Translations under genes and position numbers: made by a program
The notes under the pieces: model-generated
What the model saw: only the letters and a program-made list of their open reading frames with translations
The model's database searches: none
What the model was told of the DNA's origin: nothing
Origin: Mesostigma viride
Lineage: Eukaryota > Streptophyta > Mesostigmatophyceae > Mesostigmatales > Mesostigmataceae
Reading direction: 5' to 3'
DNA: 60,000 bases
Assembly (NCBI GenBank): GCA_009746045.1
Contig: RPFO01000076.1
Location: 3,360,420-3,420,419, forward strand
Shown: in pieces, positions 10,878-23,276 of the stretch
Layout of the letters: the number at the start of each line of letters is the position of its first letter
Position numbering within the stretch: the stretch's first letter is position 1

Positions 10878-12452
10878 ACCAAGGTGAAGCGTTACCTAGG
10901 AAAAAATGCGTGCTGTCAGTTGGCTATCGGGATGAGATCAGTACCGGGTTCCAGAAGGCCCGCAACGTTTTCTCCAGCTAAATCCGGATAATTCCTCGGG
11001 TGGCAGGGAGACCGCTGACCGTAATCGCTAATGGAAATCTCTTCTCGGGAGTCTTCTGACCTCTAATGGGCGTCCCATCAGCAAGCATCGGGCGGACAAA
11101 CGGGGAAAAACTAGGGCGCATTCTCTTATGCCGGGACCTCGGTGTATCCAGATAGAACGCAACAAAAAACCTAGCATGTTGGCTCAGTCGACGTACATTC
11201 CCACCAATGTTAAAGATCCCAGCAAACACACACTCCGTGTCAATTCTAGCACATTCCTCATGTAATTAGCCACGCCGGGTGAGCTAAAAGCCAACCAGCA
11301 AGGCGTTTGGCATTGACGCTGTAGAACTACCGCGTCTCGAGGGTTAGGAGCTAATTAGCTTGTGTAAACGAGGGCGTAATGCGCGTTGGTCAGTTCACCT
11401 TCGGCAATGGGGCATGGCGGCCCGGGCATGGCAACATTTTGGGAAGCGAAACTGGAGTCGAAAACTGAAGTCTTGTGACATGGCCGGCAGCAAACTGTGA
11501 CAAGGCCAGCCCTTGCCAGATCGTCGCTCGTTACACCCCCCCACCACGTTTAAGATTCTCAGGTTTAAGATCATGAGCCCCTGGATTTTGAAATTTCAGG
11601 TTTAAGATCGCAGGGCTGGTTTTCCACAAAAAGATCTTAAAGTTGGTACAAAAAGCTGCCAAGTTCCGGCCAGTGCCCAGTGTACAGACCACGAGCAACG
11701 GTATCACAGGTCGGAAGCGCATAATTTGGCCCTGATGACACAAACTCTAGTGCGGGGGTGAGTGCGGGGTTCCGGGACACCACCGCACTTGCACTTTCAG
11801 CACCCAAACGCCCAACTGACTGTGAGCCTGCGCTACGCCGACCACGGCAAAGACGTGCTTTGGGGGGACGACGGCCCGGGCACCCCCATTGGCGGGGACC
11901 CCCCTGCCGGGCACGCGCGACCGCGGCCGCGCGCGCGCATCTACCCCGGGCATGACGGCGTCATGACGGAGTCGCCCCAAAGCGGGGTGCGGGTCAAGCC
12001 GGGCAGACCGAGGCAGACAGACATTCGGGCAGGCAGACCAGTATGGCCTGGGCAGTCTATCTCATAAATTGTTGCTAAGACGCATGACATGAATGACATG
12101 AAAATGTGGAATCCCAGCTACGGCTTTTAGACCATGCGGGTATATTCAATCTGCAGTCTACGACGAAGAAAATTTCATTTGTGTGAGCGTACTTGCTAAA
12201 ATTGTTTTTTATTTCGCGCACTTCTGTTGCTGTTCCATATCCGTAATTTTTCATTATCGACGACGCACGTATGTGCTTATATTCAGACTACATGCATGCA
12301 AATGATCTCCAGACCAGTGGCGCGAATTAGTGGCAGAAGATGACAAGAAAGTGTCGGCTTCGACACCCCAGATCTAGGACTTCCAGCTTCAAGGGTAATA
12401 CTGTGTATCCACAACAATGCGGTTATCAAATACGTGTATACGAACAGACTTA
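10878..12452. other. region upstream of UBE2J, no supported gene
   Basis: The first few hundred bases should hold the UBE2J 5' UTR and promoter on the minus strand, but no core element is clear. A GC-rich patch at 11760-12067 is open on both strands (plus frame with LTVSLRYADHGKDVLWGDDG), with no recognised domain and no convincing splice sites. I do not call it a gene. Confidence 0.4.
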
Positions 12453-12489
12453 TCGATATCAAGGCCAATGATGTCGGCCTTGATATCGA
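12453..12489. repeat. perfect hairpin, 14-bp arms
   Basis: TCGATATCAAGGCC (12453-12466) and its exact complement GGCCTTGATATCGA (12476-12489) flank a 9-nt loop. It sits in otherwise unannotated AT-rich sequence before the tetranucleotide arrays. Function unknown. Confidence 0.8.
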
Positions 12490-12656
12490 GAGCCTATGCG
12501 CCTGGAATGTATCTGCCTGCCTTCGACGACTTAGTCGCAACTTTTGGCTCAGTCATCAGCATTCTTAATTATGCCTCGGCACTGGCGGGTACAGTAAAAT
12601 TCGTCATATATTCGTTTTTTGACGTTATAATAGTGCATTTACCCTGGCCAATGCAT

Positions 12657-12879
12657 CTACCCACCCACCCACCCACCCACCCACCCACCCACCCACCCAC
12701 CCACCCACCCACCCACCCACCCACCCACCCACCCACCCACCCACCCACCCACCCACCCACCCACCCACCCACCCACCCACCCACCCACCTACCTACCTAC
12801 CTACCTACCTACCTACCTACCTACCTACCTACCTACCTACCTACCTACCTACCTACCTACCTACCTACCTACCTACCTA
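12657..12879. repeat. tetranucleotide arrays (ACCC)n then (ACCT)n
   Basis: About 32 copies of ACCC to about 12786 pass directly into about 23 copies of ACCT. The sharp single switch from one unit to the other suggests that each expanded from a point variant. The open frames PTHPPTHP and its complement GWVGG are repeat artefacts. Confidence 0.97.
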
Positions 12880-12917
12880 TCATACACGCACTCACGCTCA
12901 CGCTCATGCCCACGTGC

Positions 12918-13545
<628 letters not shown>

Positions 13546-14599
13546 ACTTTTACTACATTCATCCATTTTTTGGTTCATGGAAAGATGACCTGACGTCAAT
13601 CAATTCGCTTACTCAAGTCTTTAACTTAAGTTAATTAATTGATAAGCACGCGCAACACTGTCCAGGTGCAATACAACCATGCAATACCATTGCTGTATTT
13701 AACTTTGGGGGGAAATATATACATTAATACATTAATTAATTAATTAATTAATTAATAAAACTCGTGCTCCCGTTGGGGAGTCACGGAACAAAATTTTAAC
13801 CCCTGTGTGAATATATATCAAGGAGACATATGTTGCATGCCTATCTCACCTTCGTAATCTATCATTCTCAATGAATATATCAAGGAGACAATATATACAT
13901 GAAACATAACATGACATGAAGCATAACATGATGATGAGACAGCAAGAGTTTACACCCGTTTATCAATGAGAAAATATATACTCCCTACCTATGGCCTATG
14001 GCCGGACATGCATCACATTTTGGTCAAATTGAGAATTTATTAATTCTGACTACTGCACTCACAGTGGATGCCGTGCGCGGCCTCTCCTAGAGTGAGTAGC
14101 TGTTTATATTACCTGTGGCCTGCCAGCCCTGCCTCCTAATGATATTTGGCAATGCACGAGAGACGGGGTGAGAGAATTGGACAGGTGTCCCTGCCCTGTC
14201 TTGTTGTGTAGCATGAATGACTTTACATACATTAGTGGGAAAATGAGACAACCAACACATAGTTATCTCATTTAATACACTACAAAAGATACACAGACAC
14301 TTGCATGACATTGATCATAACTGTATTCAGTAGGCAATACAGATCATCACCCCACATGCACATGCTGCATCTCAATCTGGACGGGTTGCTGGGCCTCTTA
14401 TGTATGAAAAAACTGTAATATGAAAAAACTGCACACATGTGCAGTGAAATCCCGGTTACTGGTCACTGAAATTGCAATGGCAGACGCACAATCTGCATGA
14501 TGTAGCAGTGCCCAATCACCAAGTTCAGGCACCCCGGCCATTTTGAGATGCACGGCGAAGGGTCGATGCCTCCTGGATACCAACCTCCTAAATCGACCC
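13546..14599. other. AT-rich intergenic sequence
   Basis: Contains an (ATTA)n run near 13725-13755 and two copies of ATATATCAAGGAGACA (about 13810 and 13873). No coding region with recognisable features; short open frames only. Confidence 0.5.
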
Positions 14600-15645
14600 A
14601 ACACGTCCTACATCAACCTCGGCCAATGCGCCCGGGAACTTCTCCTTGTGCATGGCCTTGAACTCCTTGCGCATGTTGAGGCTCTTGCAAGTCGGGGGCA
14701 TGTGCTGACATTGCAAACCATCCACCACCACCACCTGACATGCTGTATCATGCCATCGCCTTCACGGAGCTGTTTAGAATCCACCATGGAGATCATGACC
14801 GCAGTCTCAGCGTACGGCTCAGTATGGTATTGCAGCGCGAACACGCATGGCAGGTTGCAGGTTGGTCTTGCGCAAACCCATGGAGCGCAATGCAGTAAGG
14901 TGGTTGTCAAGGAAGTCGGCTCTGGGTGGGTATGCATTGGGGGGAAGTCGGGACGGGCGTGGCAATAACGAAAATCTTTGTACCCAAGCAAGCATAAATG
15001 CCACAAAACCCATGATCAGGTCACAACCAACATTGAACTTGTGGACAAAGCCTGCAAGGCTATGAACTTGGTGATACAGCACAACCCATGTACCACTATA
15101 ATAAGAAACCATGGAAGCACTACAGGTATTGCTGTTGAAGTTCTTGCAGAAGGCTCAGAGATATCTGTTGACACCATGCAAGGACACCAACCTAGCCAGA
15201 AAGGTATTGTAATAGCCATGCTAGGGAAAACTCTTACCGCATCTGGTTGGCAAGGTGTTGTTGCCTCTCTCTGTCCGCGAACATGCCCTCGTAGCTCAGC
15301 TCGAGGAAATGCCGGTTAGCAGCCCTGAACTCTGCGTCGCCGTACTTCAACGTGGTGATATGCCTTGCTGCATCCTGCTACGCGTTCCTGAATAGGGCAC
15401 CAAAACACAAGGGCATTGCCACAAAAAATGAACACCGCGTTCATACAATGCAAACCATGAACGCCAGAGAGAAATTCATCCCTAGAAGCATGGCAAACCA
15501 GATGTCCAAAGAGAGTAGTACCACCACCACTTACTCGGGAATGGCCCGCTCCTTGGACCTCGATGACGCAGATGCCTTGTAAATCTTGGTTCCCTCATGT
15601 TCACCCACGTCGGGGGCTGTGCCCTTCGCATGGATGAAGTACCAC
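14600..15645 (-). CDS. exon-like pieces of an unrecognised spliced gene
   Basis: Several minus-strand segments look like exons. One (15645-15535) follows a TAG acceptor, contains WYFIHAKGTAPDVGEHEGTK and ends before GTAAGTGG. A second (about 15370-15238) contains YGDAEFRAANRHFLELSYEG and ends before GTAAGAG. Near 14845-14750 lies AETAVMISMVDSKQLREGDG, and near 14700-14620 lies TCKSLNMRKEFKAMHKEKFP. Composition is protein-like and donors are good for the first two, but frames do not join cleanly in the last part, so decay or mis-called boundaries are possible. I do not recognise the product. Copia element 1 begins 33 bp upstream of the first piece, so the gene is probably interrupted. Confidence 0.35.
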
Positions 15646-15677
15646 CTAGTGCGAAAAAATGCCAACGCGTTCTTATA

Positions 15678-15704
15678 CATTCCAAGCTCAGTGTGTCCAT
15701 AACT
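15678..15704 (+). repeat. 27-bp remnant of the 5' LTR of copia 1
   Basis: CATTCCAAGCTCAGTGTGTC and the seven following bases, ending in AACT, match the end of the 3' LTR exactly. Sequence further upstream does not match the LTR and belongs to the interrupted gene region, so the left end is truncated and no target duplication can be defined. Confidence 0.85.
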
Positions 15705-15809
15705 TGCATTAAAAAACTCCGTAAACAATACACACGTGAGAAACGACGAGCGTTCACAGCGTTCATTTCGCGAAAACCCATTCCATTTTTTTACCTACTT
15801 TTTGTACCA

Positions 15810-17442
15810 ATGGCTCCCAAGACCCCCAACAACAAGGGCAAGGCCCTGATGGGCGCGACTTCCTCGGAGGAGGAGTCGCCATCAGTCACGAAGTACCAGT
15901 CGTCTTCGTCGTCCCCGCTGTCTGATGACTCGGGGACGTCCGATTCTGACTTGGCGAGCCTGCGCCAGGAAATTCTGGACCGGCAGACCCGGGACGAGAC
16001 GCACCCGGACGACATCGAGGAGGATGACCCGTCGTATAGGGATGTCGTGCAGGAGGTGGTGCGCATTCCGTTAATGCGTAGGGTGAGGGGTTCGACGCCG
16101 GTAGTGGCTCGTGCACCACGGGGCCCGCCATATGCACCATGTGGTGCGGGGCCGGGTGTCACCTCCTCGGGGGAGCAGTCGGGCGGGGAGTCCGACTCGA
16201 GCTCTCTCGGGTTATTCGGGATGCAGCCCTCATCGGCGGATGAGGCACGCTCGGCTCAGGTGGAGGCCGACGCGGCACTGGCACGTTGCATGGCTGAGCA
16301 GGAGTCAGCTGAGGAGAGGAGGCTGGACGTGAGGTCACGTGAGCGGGCGGCTCAGATGGAGGATGCTGCGAGGGTCCGAGCGGCCCTGAGGAGGCCGGCC
16401 TCGCCGACCTACGAGGTGGTCAGGCGGGGCGACCTGGCCTGTTTTCAACGTCTTCGCAGGTCCGAGACCATCCCGCGGGAGATCGACGGGGTGCTACAAG
16501 AGTCAGAGTTCTCTCTGACGGGCCCGTCGGCTTCGGACGCTGACGACATGGTGGAGATGACTCCAGCTATGCAGGCGCGCGAGAAGGAGGCCAAGAGGAG
16601 GCTGGAGGTCTTCCAGGCGGAGAGGGCGAAGAAGCAGCGCAGGCGCGAGGCGATTGCGCAGAGGAAGCTGCGCGAGCAGCAAGAGCGCGACAGGGCGGAG
16701 GCGCTCGCGGCCAGGATTCGGGTGAAGATGTCTCACACCAAGGTGCGGTGTGAGCGTCTCACCCGCGACATGAAGTCCTGGAAATACAGGAAGGTCGCCG
16801 AGTTGGCACCACTGCAGGGGCCGGCTCGTCGGGAAGCCGAGGAGCGCTACCGCAGGAAGCTGGCCATCTGGGAGGCCAGCGTAGGCCGACTGGAGAGGCG
16901 TATGCTGAAGCAGCGACGCCGTATGTCGAAGAACATCAAGAAGGCTGCGGTGAGGGGATGCATGGGGGAGGCGGTAAGAGCTGAATTTGGTTTGATGCCG
17001 GATGAGCGCATTTCCACCGAGCAACTGTACCATTTCTTGTCGCAGCCCACGCATACCATTTCAAACCGAGACGGCACAGCGGCAAGGACCAGGGTGACGC
17101 ACCGGGGCGAACCCGGTCCAGCGACCTTGTCGCACCGGGAGGACATCCGGAGGCAACTCCAACTGGCCCAGCAGATGCTGGACGAGGGGCGGGAGCTCAC
17201 CCCGGCGGAGCATGGCCGCCTAGCAGACACGGTGGCGAGGCTGGTGGCCTCGCTGAAGCCAGCAAAGCGAAGGGCACCGGAGGAGGCGTGCCAGCCACAG
17301 CAAAAACGCAGGAGGGACGAGAGGGACGAGGGGGAGGATGACGGAGAGAGGGGGGGCAACCAGGGCGGGGGAGGACACGGCACCCAGGAGTCTGCACCAA
17401 CACGGCACGAGGGCGGGGAGCGGCAGCAGCAGCAGCAGCAAC

Positions 17443-17475
<33 letters not shown>

Positions 17476-18265
17476 CACCAGCAGGAACGACCACAACCTC
17501 CAACATGGCCTTGAATAGGCCCAGGTTTGATCCAAAAAAGAAAGAGGATAAGCTAGTGTTTCCGGGTTTGCCAGAGGGCCATACCCAGGACGAAGCTAGG
17601 GAGTGGTTGTTTAAGTTGTCACATGCATACGCTAGTGATAATGTCCGTGATTGGTTTGCATCCCTACGTGCGTCCACACCCATCCATCAATCTGCCAAGC
17701 CTATCCAGCAGTTGGTACAATTGTACCAAAAGCGTGCCAGCAGCGGGGTAGACGTGGCAGAAAATGTGTTGTGGGCGCAGTTCATGGTTGATCTTAGGGC
17801 ACTTGTTACCACGGGGGAGCACTTAGAAGTGCTTAAGGGCTTCCAGTGGATAGAGCGTATAAGGTCAATAAGCGTGACTATGTGAGTGACAACAAAAAGT
17901 ATGTCATGTACATAGAGGGGGATGAGGAGCTGAAGAAGCTCAATGCCAAGTACCTAGTACACCTATGGCTACAAAAGGCAGAACTGGACCCTACCACCCT
18001 GTCAGTCATACTGGCAGGTCTGAAGGATAAGTGGGAGGATTTCAGGAAGGCAATGGCCTATGTGCAGCAATGCCTAGAGCCGTTTGCTGCTGCAGCCAAG
18101 GATGTAAAGGTGAAGCAGGTAAAGGGGGAGGAAGCCTCAGGTACGGGGCTCTCCAAGAAGCAGATGCAGTCGCTGGTAGCCCAGGTAAAGGCGGTAATGG
18201 GGGGGATAAAAACAAAAACAACAAAAGTGGGGGAGGTGGAAACAAGGGGGGGGAAAGAACAATAA
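15810..18265 (+). CDS. Gag of copia 1, with long coiled-coil extension (frameshifted)
   Basis: The start at 15810 (MAPKTPNNKGKALMGATSSE) lies 105 bp after the LTR remnant. Residues about 1-200 are acidic and Ser-rich. Residues about 220-460 are rich in Arg, Glu, Lys and Ala and probably form coiled coil (for example REKEAKRRLEVFQAERAKKQ). A run of about 16 Gln follows near 17425-17472. The last part (DKLVFPGLPEGHTQDEAREW onward) resembles a Gag capsid region. The frame shifts near 17845 and continues as YKVNKRDYVSDNKKYVMYIE to 18265, then again in G runs near 18200-18260 towards the zinc-knuckle frame. Gag packages RNA into cytoplasmic particles; the N-terminal extension of more than 500 residues is absent from copia 2 and 3 and has no function I can assign. 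Confidence 0.7.
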
Positions 18266-18269
18266 CAAT

Positions 18270-19942
18270 AAAAACAGAAAACAAAGTGGGGGAGCTAGCA
18301 AGCCAGGGGGTGCTAAGCCAGCAGGGGGGGACAAGAGGTTGCCTCATGACCCCACCAAACATTGCACTAGGTGCCTTTGTAAGGGGCACCTAAAAGATGA
18401 TTGCTGGAAGGGCAAACCCGACTATGGTTCTGACGTTGATGTTTGTCCTGGATGCTGGAAAACACGTCACCCCATTGCAGCAGGAGCGCGCTGCACGGCT
18501 CCCAGGCACAACAAGAACACGCCAGGGCGCTACAACCGCGCGGGGGCGGCAGACCAGGGAGACTCCTGTAAGCTACCCTCACCATTTTTCACAAATGGTT
18601 TCCTGTTACCTTCTGTCTGCCAAGTGTTGCCTGAGTGTGATGATGTGGATTGGGAAGTGGCATATGACATGACACTGTCACACATGATGCGTGACCCCAC
18701 CATAGCTTCCCTTAGTGCAGCAGCAGAAAAGGTAATCACGTATGGTGCTCTAGCAGAGCAACTGCACAAGGTTATGGGCCATGAGGCTGTGGCTGAAAGG
18801 CTAGCCAATAAAATACAAGGCCATGATCTGGAACAGATGTGCAGGCACGTACGTAAGCACTGTGAGCAATGTCAGCTATATGCTCCTAAGCCCAGAAAAT
18901 GGCATGTGGCCACACCACCACTGGCTAGAGGCAAACTGGTTGGGGATGTTATACACGTGGTGAAGGACACGGTATACTACCTAGTCATAAAGGATGCCTG
19001 GTCAAGGTTTGTGGTAGTGGAGCCCCTGCCTGGGATGGATAAAGAGCAGCTGCACAGAGCTTTACAGATAGCCTTGGCACGTTTTCACCCCATTGAAAAA
19101 GTAATGCTGGATCAGCAGTTTCTCTGCATCCAGGACAGGAATGACCTGCCCAAGATAGAAGTGTCTGGGGCTCAAGATCATGAACGTCAGGGGTTGGTAG
19201 AACGTACCATGAGAGCCATCAGGGATGTGATAAGAAAAATGCCATCCAGGTTGGCTGACTCTGGTAGCTATGCTGACAGGGCATCTTGGGCAGCAGGGGT
19301 GACTACCCAGCTAAACGCCAAACCAATAATGTCCTCACCTTTTGGGGAAATCACCCCAACTGGCCTTCAGTCAGGCAGCTATGCTTCAGAGGTACACACT
19401 CACTACAACACACAAAGGCAGCACTTAGCCAAGTTGCTGGCAAAGAAAGACAAAAATAATGCCAGGCCTGTGTTTGAAGTGGGGGACCATGTGTTGTTTT
19501 TCAGAGAGGGTGACAGAGGAAGAGCACACTCTGCCAGATGGCACGGTCCCGCTGTAGTCACCAAAATTCATGAAGAAGGGACTGCAGTCACTATACAACA
19601 TGACAGAGAGCGCGTGGTCAGCAAGCATAGACTCAAGCTTTATTACCCACCACTGGCAGACGTGTCAGGGGTAGAATTCTTGGACATGGATTCAGAGCAG
19701 GAGTCTGGTGGATTGATCTCACCCAATGAATTGGCTAAGGACGTCATTGATGCAAGCACTAGTACCACAGTAGAAGCTCCTGTGTTCCTCAGTAGTGCAG
19801 CCCCACTACAACCCAATAGTCCACCTGGGCAGGAGGACGGTGCACAGGGTGAGCAGCAGGTAGCACCTCCCTCACACCTGGAGGAGTCACAAAATAGAGC
19901 AGATCCTGTCGTTCCCAGGAAGTCATTTGCTGAGATTCTTAA
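18270..19942 (+). CDS. zinc knuckle and integrase of copia 1
   Basis: A CCHC knuckle CTRCLCKGHLKDDC (Cx2Cx4Hx4C) near 18366 is followed by a variable linker. The integrase zinc-binding domain (HKVMGH...CRHVRKHCEQC, HHCC) comes next, then the catalytic core with Asp in GDVIHVV, Asp in VMLDQQF and Glu in QGLVERT. A C-terminal domain with FEVGDHVLFFREGDRGR follows. No DSG/DTG protease motif lies between the knuckle and integrase, where Ty1/copia elements normally carry it. The frame ends artificially in the TTAA at 19939-19942 where piggyBac inserted; without that insert it continues as EILKALHKAHNTK into the next piece. Confidence 0.85.
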
Positions 19943-22900
19943 CCCTTAATTTGTACTGAGTCCGTTTTCGTGGCTCCAGTTGAAGTCCTACCACTCTAAC
20001 GGACTGAGTTTGTGGCAGAACCAGGCGCCGCGCCAAAAATAATTCAACGGTCAAACCTGGCCCAATCGATAGATCTAGACGTACTCTATGCCTGGGTCTA
20101 TTCAGACCGTACTTTGGACAATTGGCCAGGGAGTTATGATCTGGCAAACCCAGGGGGGTACCCTGGTCCTGGGGTACTTTCGGCGGGAAAAAAATGCGCG
20201 TTTTTTGCCAAAAGACGTGCACGACGACGAAGACGACGTCTGACCTCGGCAGACATGGCGTCGCCTACTGGCCAGCTGCTGGCCACATTTCGACTGAAAC
20301 TTGGATTTAAGGTGGCAGTGCCTCCGGCCTTCTTCGGAGAGCCGTGGGCAGTGCAAGAATATGGTGAGAATCATGCGCATTATCGCCTAGACGGCCATGT
20401 AGCGGAGGTGACACGCGATAAAAAGCAGGGATGGTGCAAATTTGTCGACGATCCATGCAAATATAAGTTGACAAAAGAGCAGATTTTTCAGTTCAGGAAG
20501 GTAGGAGAGACCTCTAGGCCTGCGGAGGACGAGGTAGAGGAGGAAGGGGATGCAGGCAGCGATGGGCAGGAAGGTGGGAGCGCAGGTGACGGTCCAGATG
20601 CCTCGGAGCCGGCATCGGAGCCGGACAGCGATGACGAGCAGGATAGCGAGGATATTTCCTCCTCCCCGCCCAAGAAACGTGCCAAGCGTCGTGCAGGCAA
20701 CCCGAGGAGGACGCCTGCAACCGGCAGAGTGCCAAAAAGGCGTCTGCAGCGGCTGCCCCCTCCGGATCAGCCCGACTCCGAGCCCAGCGACTCTTCTGAT
20801 GACGACGACATCGTTCCCGAGCTTGTGGACAGCGATGCTGAGTCGGAAGATGCGGGGGATGATGATCCGGATGGTGGCGACGATGGCGGGGATGAGTGGG
20901 TGTTCGGCACTCGCAAGCCGGATCCTGCAGAACTGCCCCGAGTGCCGCATGGTGCGCCGTTTGACAGTGAGCGCAAGGCGATGTATCAAAACATCCCGGG
21001 TGTTCCTTACCGGTTTTCTCCTCTCGACCTGTTCCTGCTGTTCTGGCAGCCTGGCCCTGTGCTGGAGCGCATTGTCAAGGAGACAAACCGCTATGCCGAG
21101 GAGAAGCAGCGCACGGCATCTGCTGGGGCACGGGAGTGGTCGCCTCTTTCCATGAACGAGCTGGGCAAGTGGCTGGGCATCCTCTTGACCATGTCACTCG
21201 TGAGCATGCCTGCCAGGGGGGATTATTTTTCTGGCCAACCACTTGGTGCTGCTCATGCTGCCAACCTGCAGCACGTGATGCCCCTGCTGCGCTTCCAGCA
21301 GATTACACGCTTCTTGCACTTCCGGGACTCTGCTGAGCGCCCCGCCAACACGCTGACACGCGAGTGGCGACTGTGGCAGTTCTTGTGGCTGGAGGACATC
21401 TTGAACGACGCCTACAAGAAGTACTTCATCCCGGGTAGCGCGGCTGCCATTGACGAGAGGAGCATCGCGTCCAGGCACAAGCTGTGCCCAATACGGGGCT
21501 TCAACCCGAGCAAGCCTGCCCCCTTCCACGTGAAGCAGTATTGCCTGAACGACTGGCCCACCGGCTACCTGTACCATGCCAACACGTACGACAAGCTGGC
21601 CCAGGTCAACCATACCTTCCACGTGGTGAATGAGCTTGCCAGCACGTTGCCACACGGGGTCCACATGGCCATGGACCGGTTCTACACCGGCCGTGAGGTG
21701 ATTGAGGCGTGCCACCGCATGGGCCACCGCGTGGTGGGCACAGTGCTCCCCAACCGTCGTGGCCTCCCCTTCACCGAGGTCAAGCGCCTCGTGCCCCGCA
21801 GGCCAGCCCAGGGGGACTACGCATGGGCTGTCAAGCGTGATGGGCTGACCTTGGCCGCCTGGCAGGACCGCAAGCTCGTGTGGGTGCTGGCCAAGGGCAT
21901 CCCCCTTGAGGAGGAGATGGTCAGCCGCCATGCATGGCGGCCGCGACGAGCGCGTCATGGTCACTGCCCCCTCGCTCATTCCCGCGTACTGGAGCTGCTA
22001 CAAGGCAGTGGACAAGTTTGACCAGCTCGCCAGCAACTACGACCTGCAGAAGGCCCTTGTCAGTCGCGGGTGTGGTGGCACCGGGTCGCCACGGGGCACC
22101 TGGCCAACGCGGTCGGCAACGCCTACATCCTGCAGACTCTCACCCGCGCCAACCGCCCTGACTGCCTCTCCCACGTGGGGTTCCTCAGCTTGCTCTCACA
22201 GCAGCTGGTGAACAATCAGTGGCATGGCGCCCGGCTGGACATCGACCGCATCGCGGAGGCCCACCAGCCTGGGCTGGACGGGCGTTTCAGCGGCACCCAC
22301 CTCGTGCCCGAGCGCATTCCGTGGACGGAGCAGGCGCAATGCGTGGTATGCGCCACCATCCCCGAGCGCAAGCGCACCAACTTCTGGTGCAAGGACTGCG
22401 ACCAGGCACTGTGCTTGGGCGCGTGCTGGAACGTGTTCCACGCAGGGCCTGTCACCGCGCTCGACGATGACGGGCGCCGCCAGCGTGCCATGCAGCCCCT
22501 GTCAGCCCGCAGCCCGGCTGGCCGCGCGTGGGCTGAGGCCAATGGCCGCACGACCCGCACGCTGGCAGCTGGCACCCAGCTGACAGGACCTCGTAGGAGG
22601 CAGTTTCTGCGCACCCAGAGGCGCAATCCGTAGTTTGGCACATAGCCAGGTAGCCTTGACAGTTAGCTACACCCTTGGCTAGTCATGCGCTACCGCGCGC
22701 GCGCGCTAGTGCCATTTTGGCCCCTTGCGGCATGTTGGCATGTGTTATATGGCATGGTCTCTTGTTTTATCACCTAGGTATGGTGCATTATGCCCATTTG
22801 GGCATCCCTTGTTGTTTTATGCCAACTGGAATAAAGTTTTGTGTTGTTATGCTACCATTTATACCCCTGCCAACTGGCACCGTTATAACGGTGCCAGCTG

Positions 22901-23276
22901 GCTTCGGCCATTTGGTAGCTAGTGTTCACAGTTTTGTGACATATCATGTTGCCAATGCATTGATGGCATGTCTGTGATTATATTTAACTCCCCTCAAAAG
23001 GCCAGGGCCAACAGATTTGAATAAATGGTCCACAATGCATTATATGTGTCTCGAACCCCGTGTGCATCGTACCCCCCTGAGGGGGGTGCTATTTATAGCA
23101 GGTGTAGGGCATGGATATGTGACCAACCAAATTTCCTAAACATTATTTGATATAAAAGCATGCTTGGTTCCAAGGGTGGGCCAGAAAATGTTATTTGGCT
23201 AGTTACCGCCACTGCCACAAAGATACCCAAACTCAGTCCGTTCTGGCGGTTCCAGTTGACACAATTGAAGGGTTAA
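19939..23276. mobile_element. piggyBac transposon with (broken) transposase gene
   Basis: TTAA at 19939-19942 and 23273-23276 flank a 3330-bp element. The terminal sequences CCCTTAATTTGT and, from the other end, CCCTTCAATTGT form short inverted repeats. A subterminal stretch of about 30 bp containing AGTCCGTT...TCCAGTTGA occurs in direct orientation near both ends, and CTCAGTCCGTT also occurs inverted. The element sits between the integrase and protease-like parts of copia 1. The 640 bp between the transposase and the right end have no gene. Confidence 0.93.
20255..22633 (+). pseudogene. piggyBac transposase, two frameshifts
   Basis: The likely start is at 20255 (MASPTGQLLATFRLKLGFKV). An acidic region full of Asp/Glu/Ser follows (about residues 85-230), then the DDE_Tnp_1_7 domain from FSPLDLFLLFWQPGPVLERI. 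Catalytic Asp candidates are in AAIDERSIASRHK, HMAMDRFYTGREV and KAVDKFDQLASNY. The reading frame changes near 21935 and again near 22068, after which come VWWHRVATGHLANAVGNAYI and a C-terminal Cys-rich domain (CVVCATIP...CKDCDQALC...C...H), as in other piggyBac transposases. The second shift sits at a GGG run. An intact copy would cut and paste DNA at TTAA; this one needs both shifts repaired or is dead. It is the only transposase in the window with TTAA specificity. Confidence 0.9.

Noticed and set aside
11762-12067. 101-codon GC-rich plus-strand frame as a gene
   Set aside because: Both strands are open, no domain is recognisable, and start and splice sites are unconvincing.
16847-17683. 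278-codon minus-strand frame with poly-Cys
   Set aside because: It is the antisense of the Gag polyQ and coiled-coil region of copia 1.
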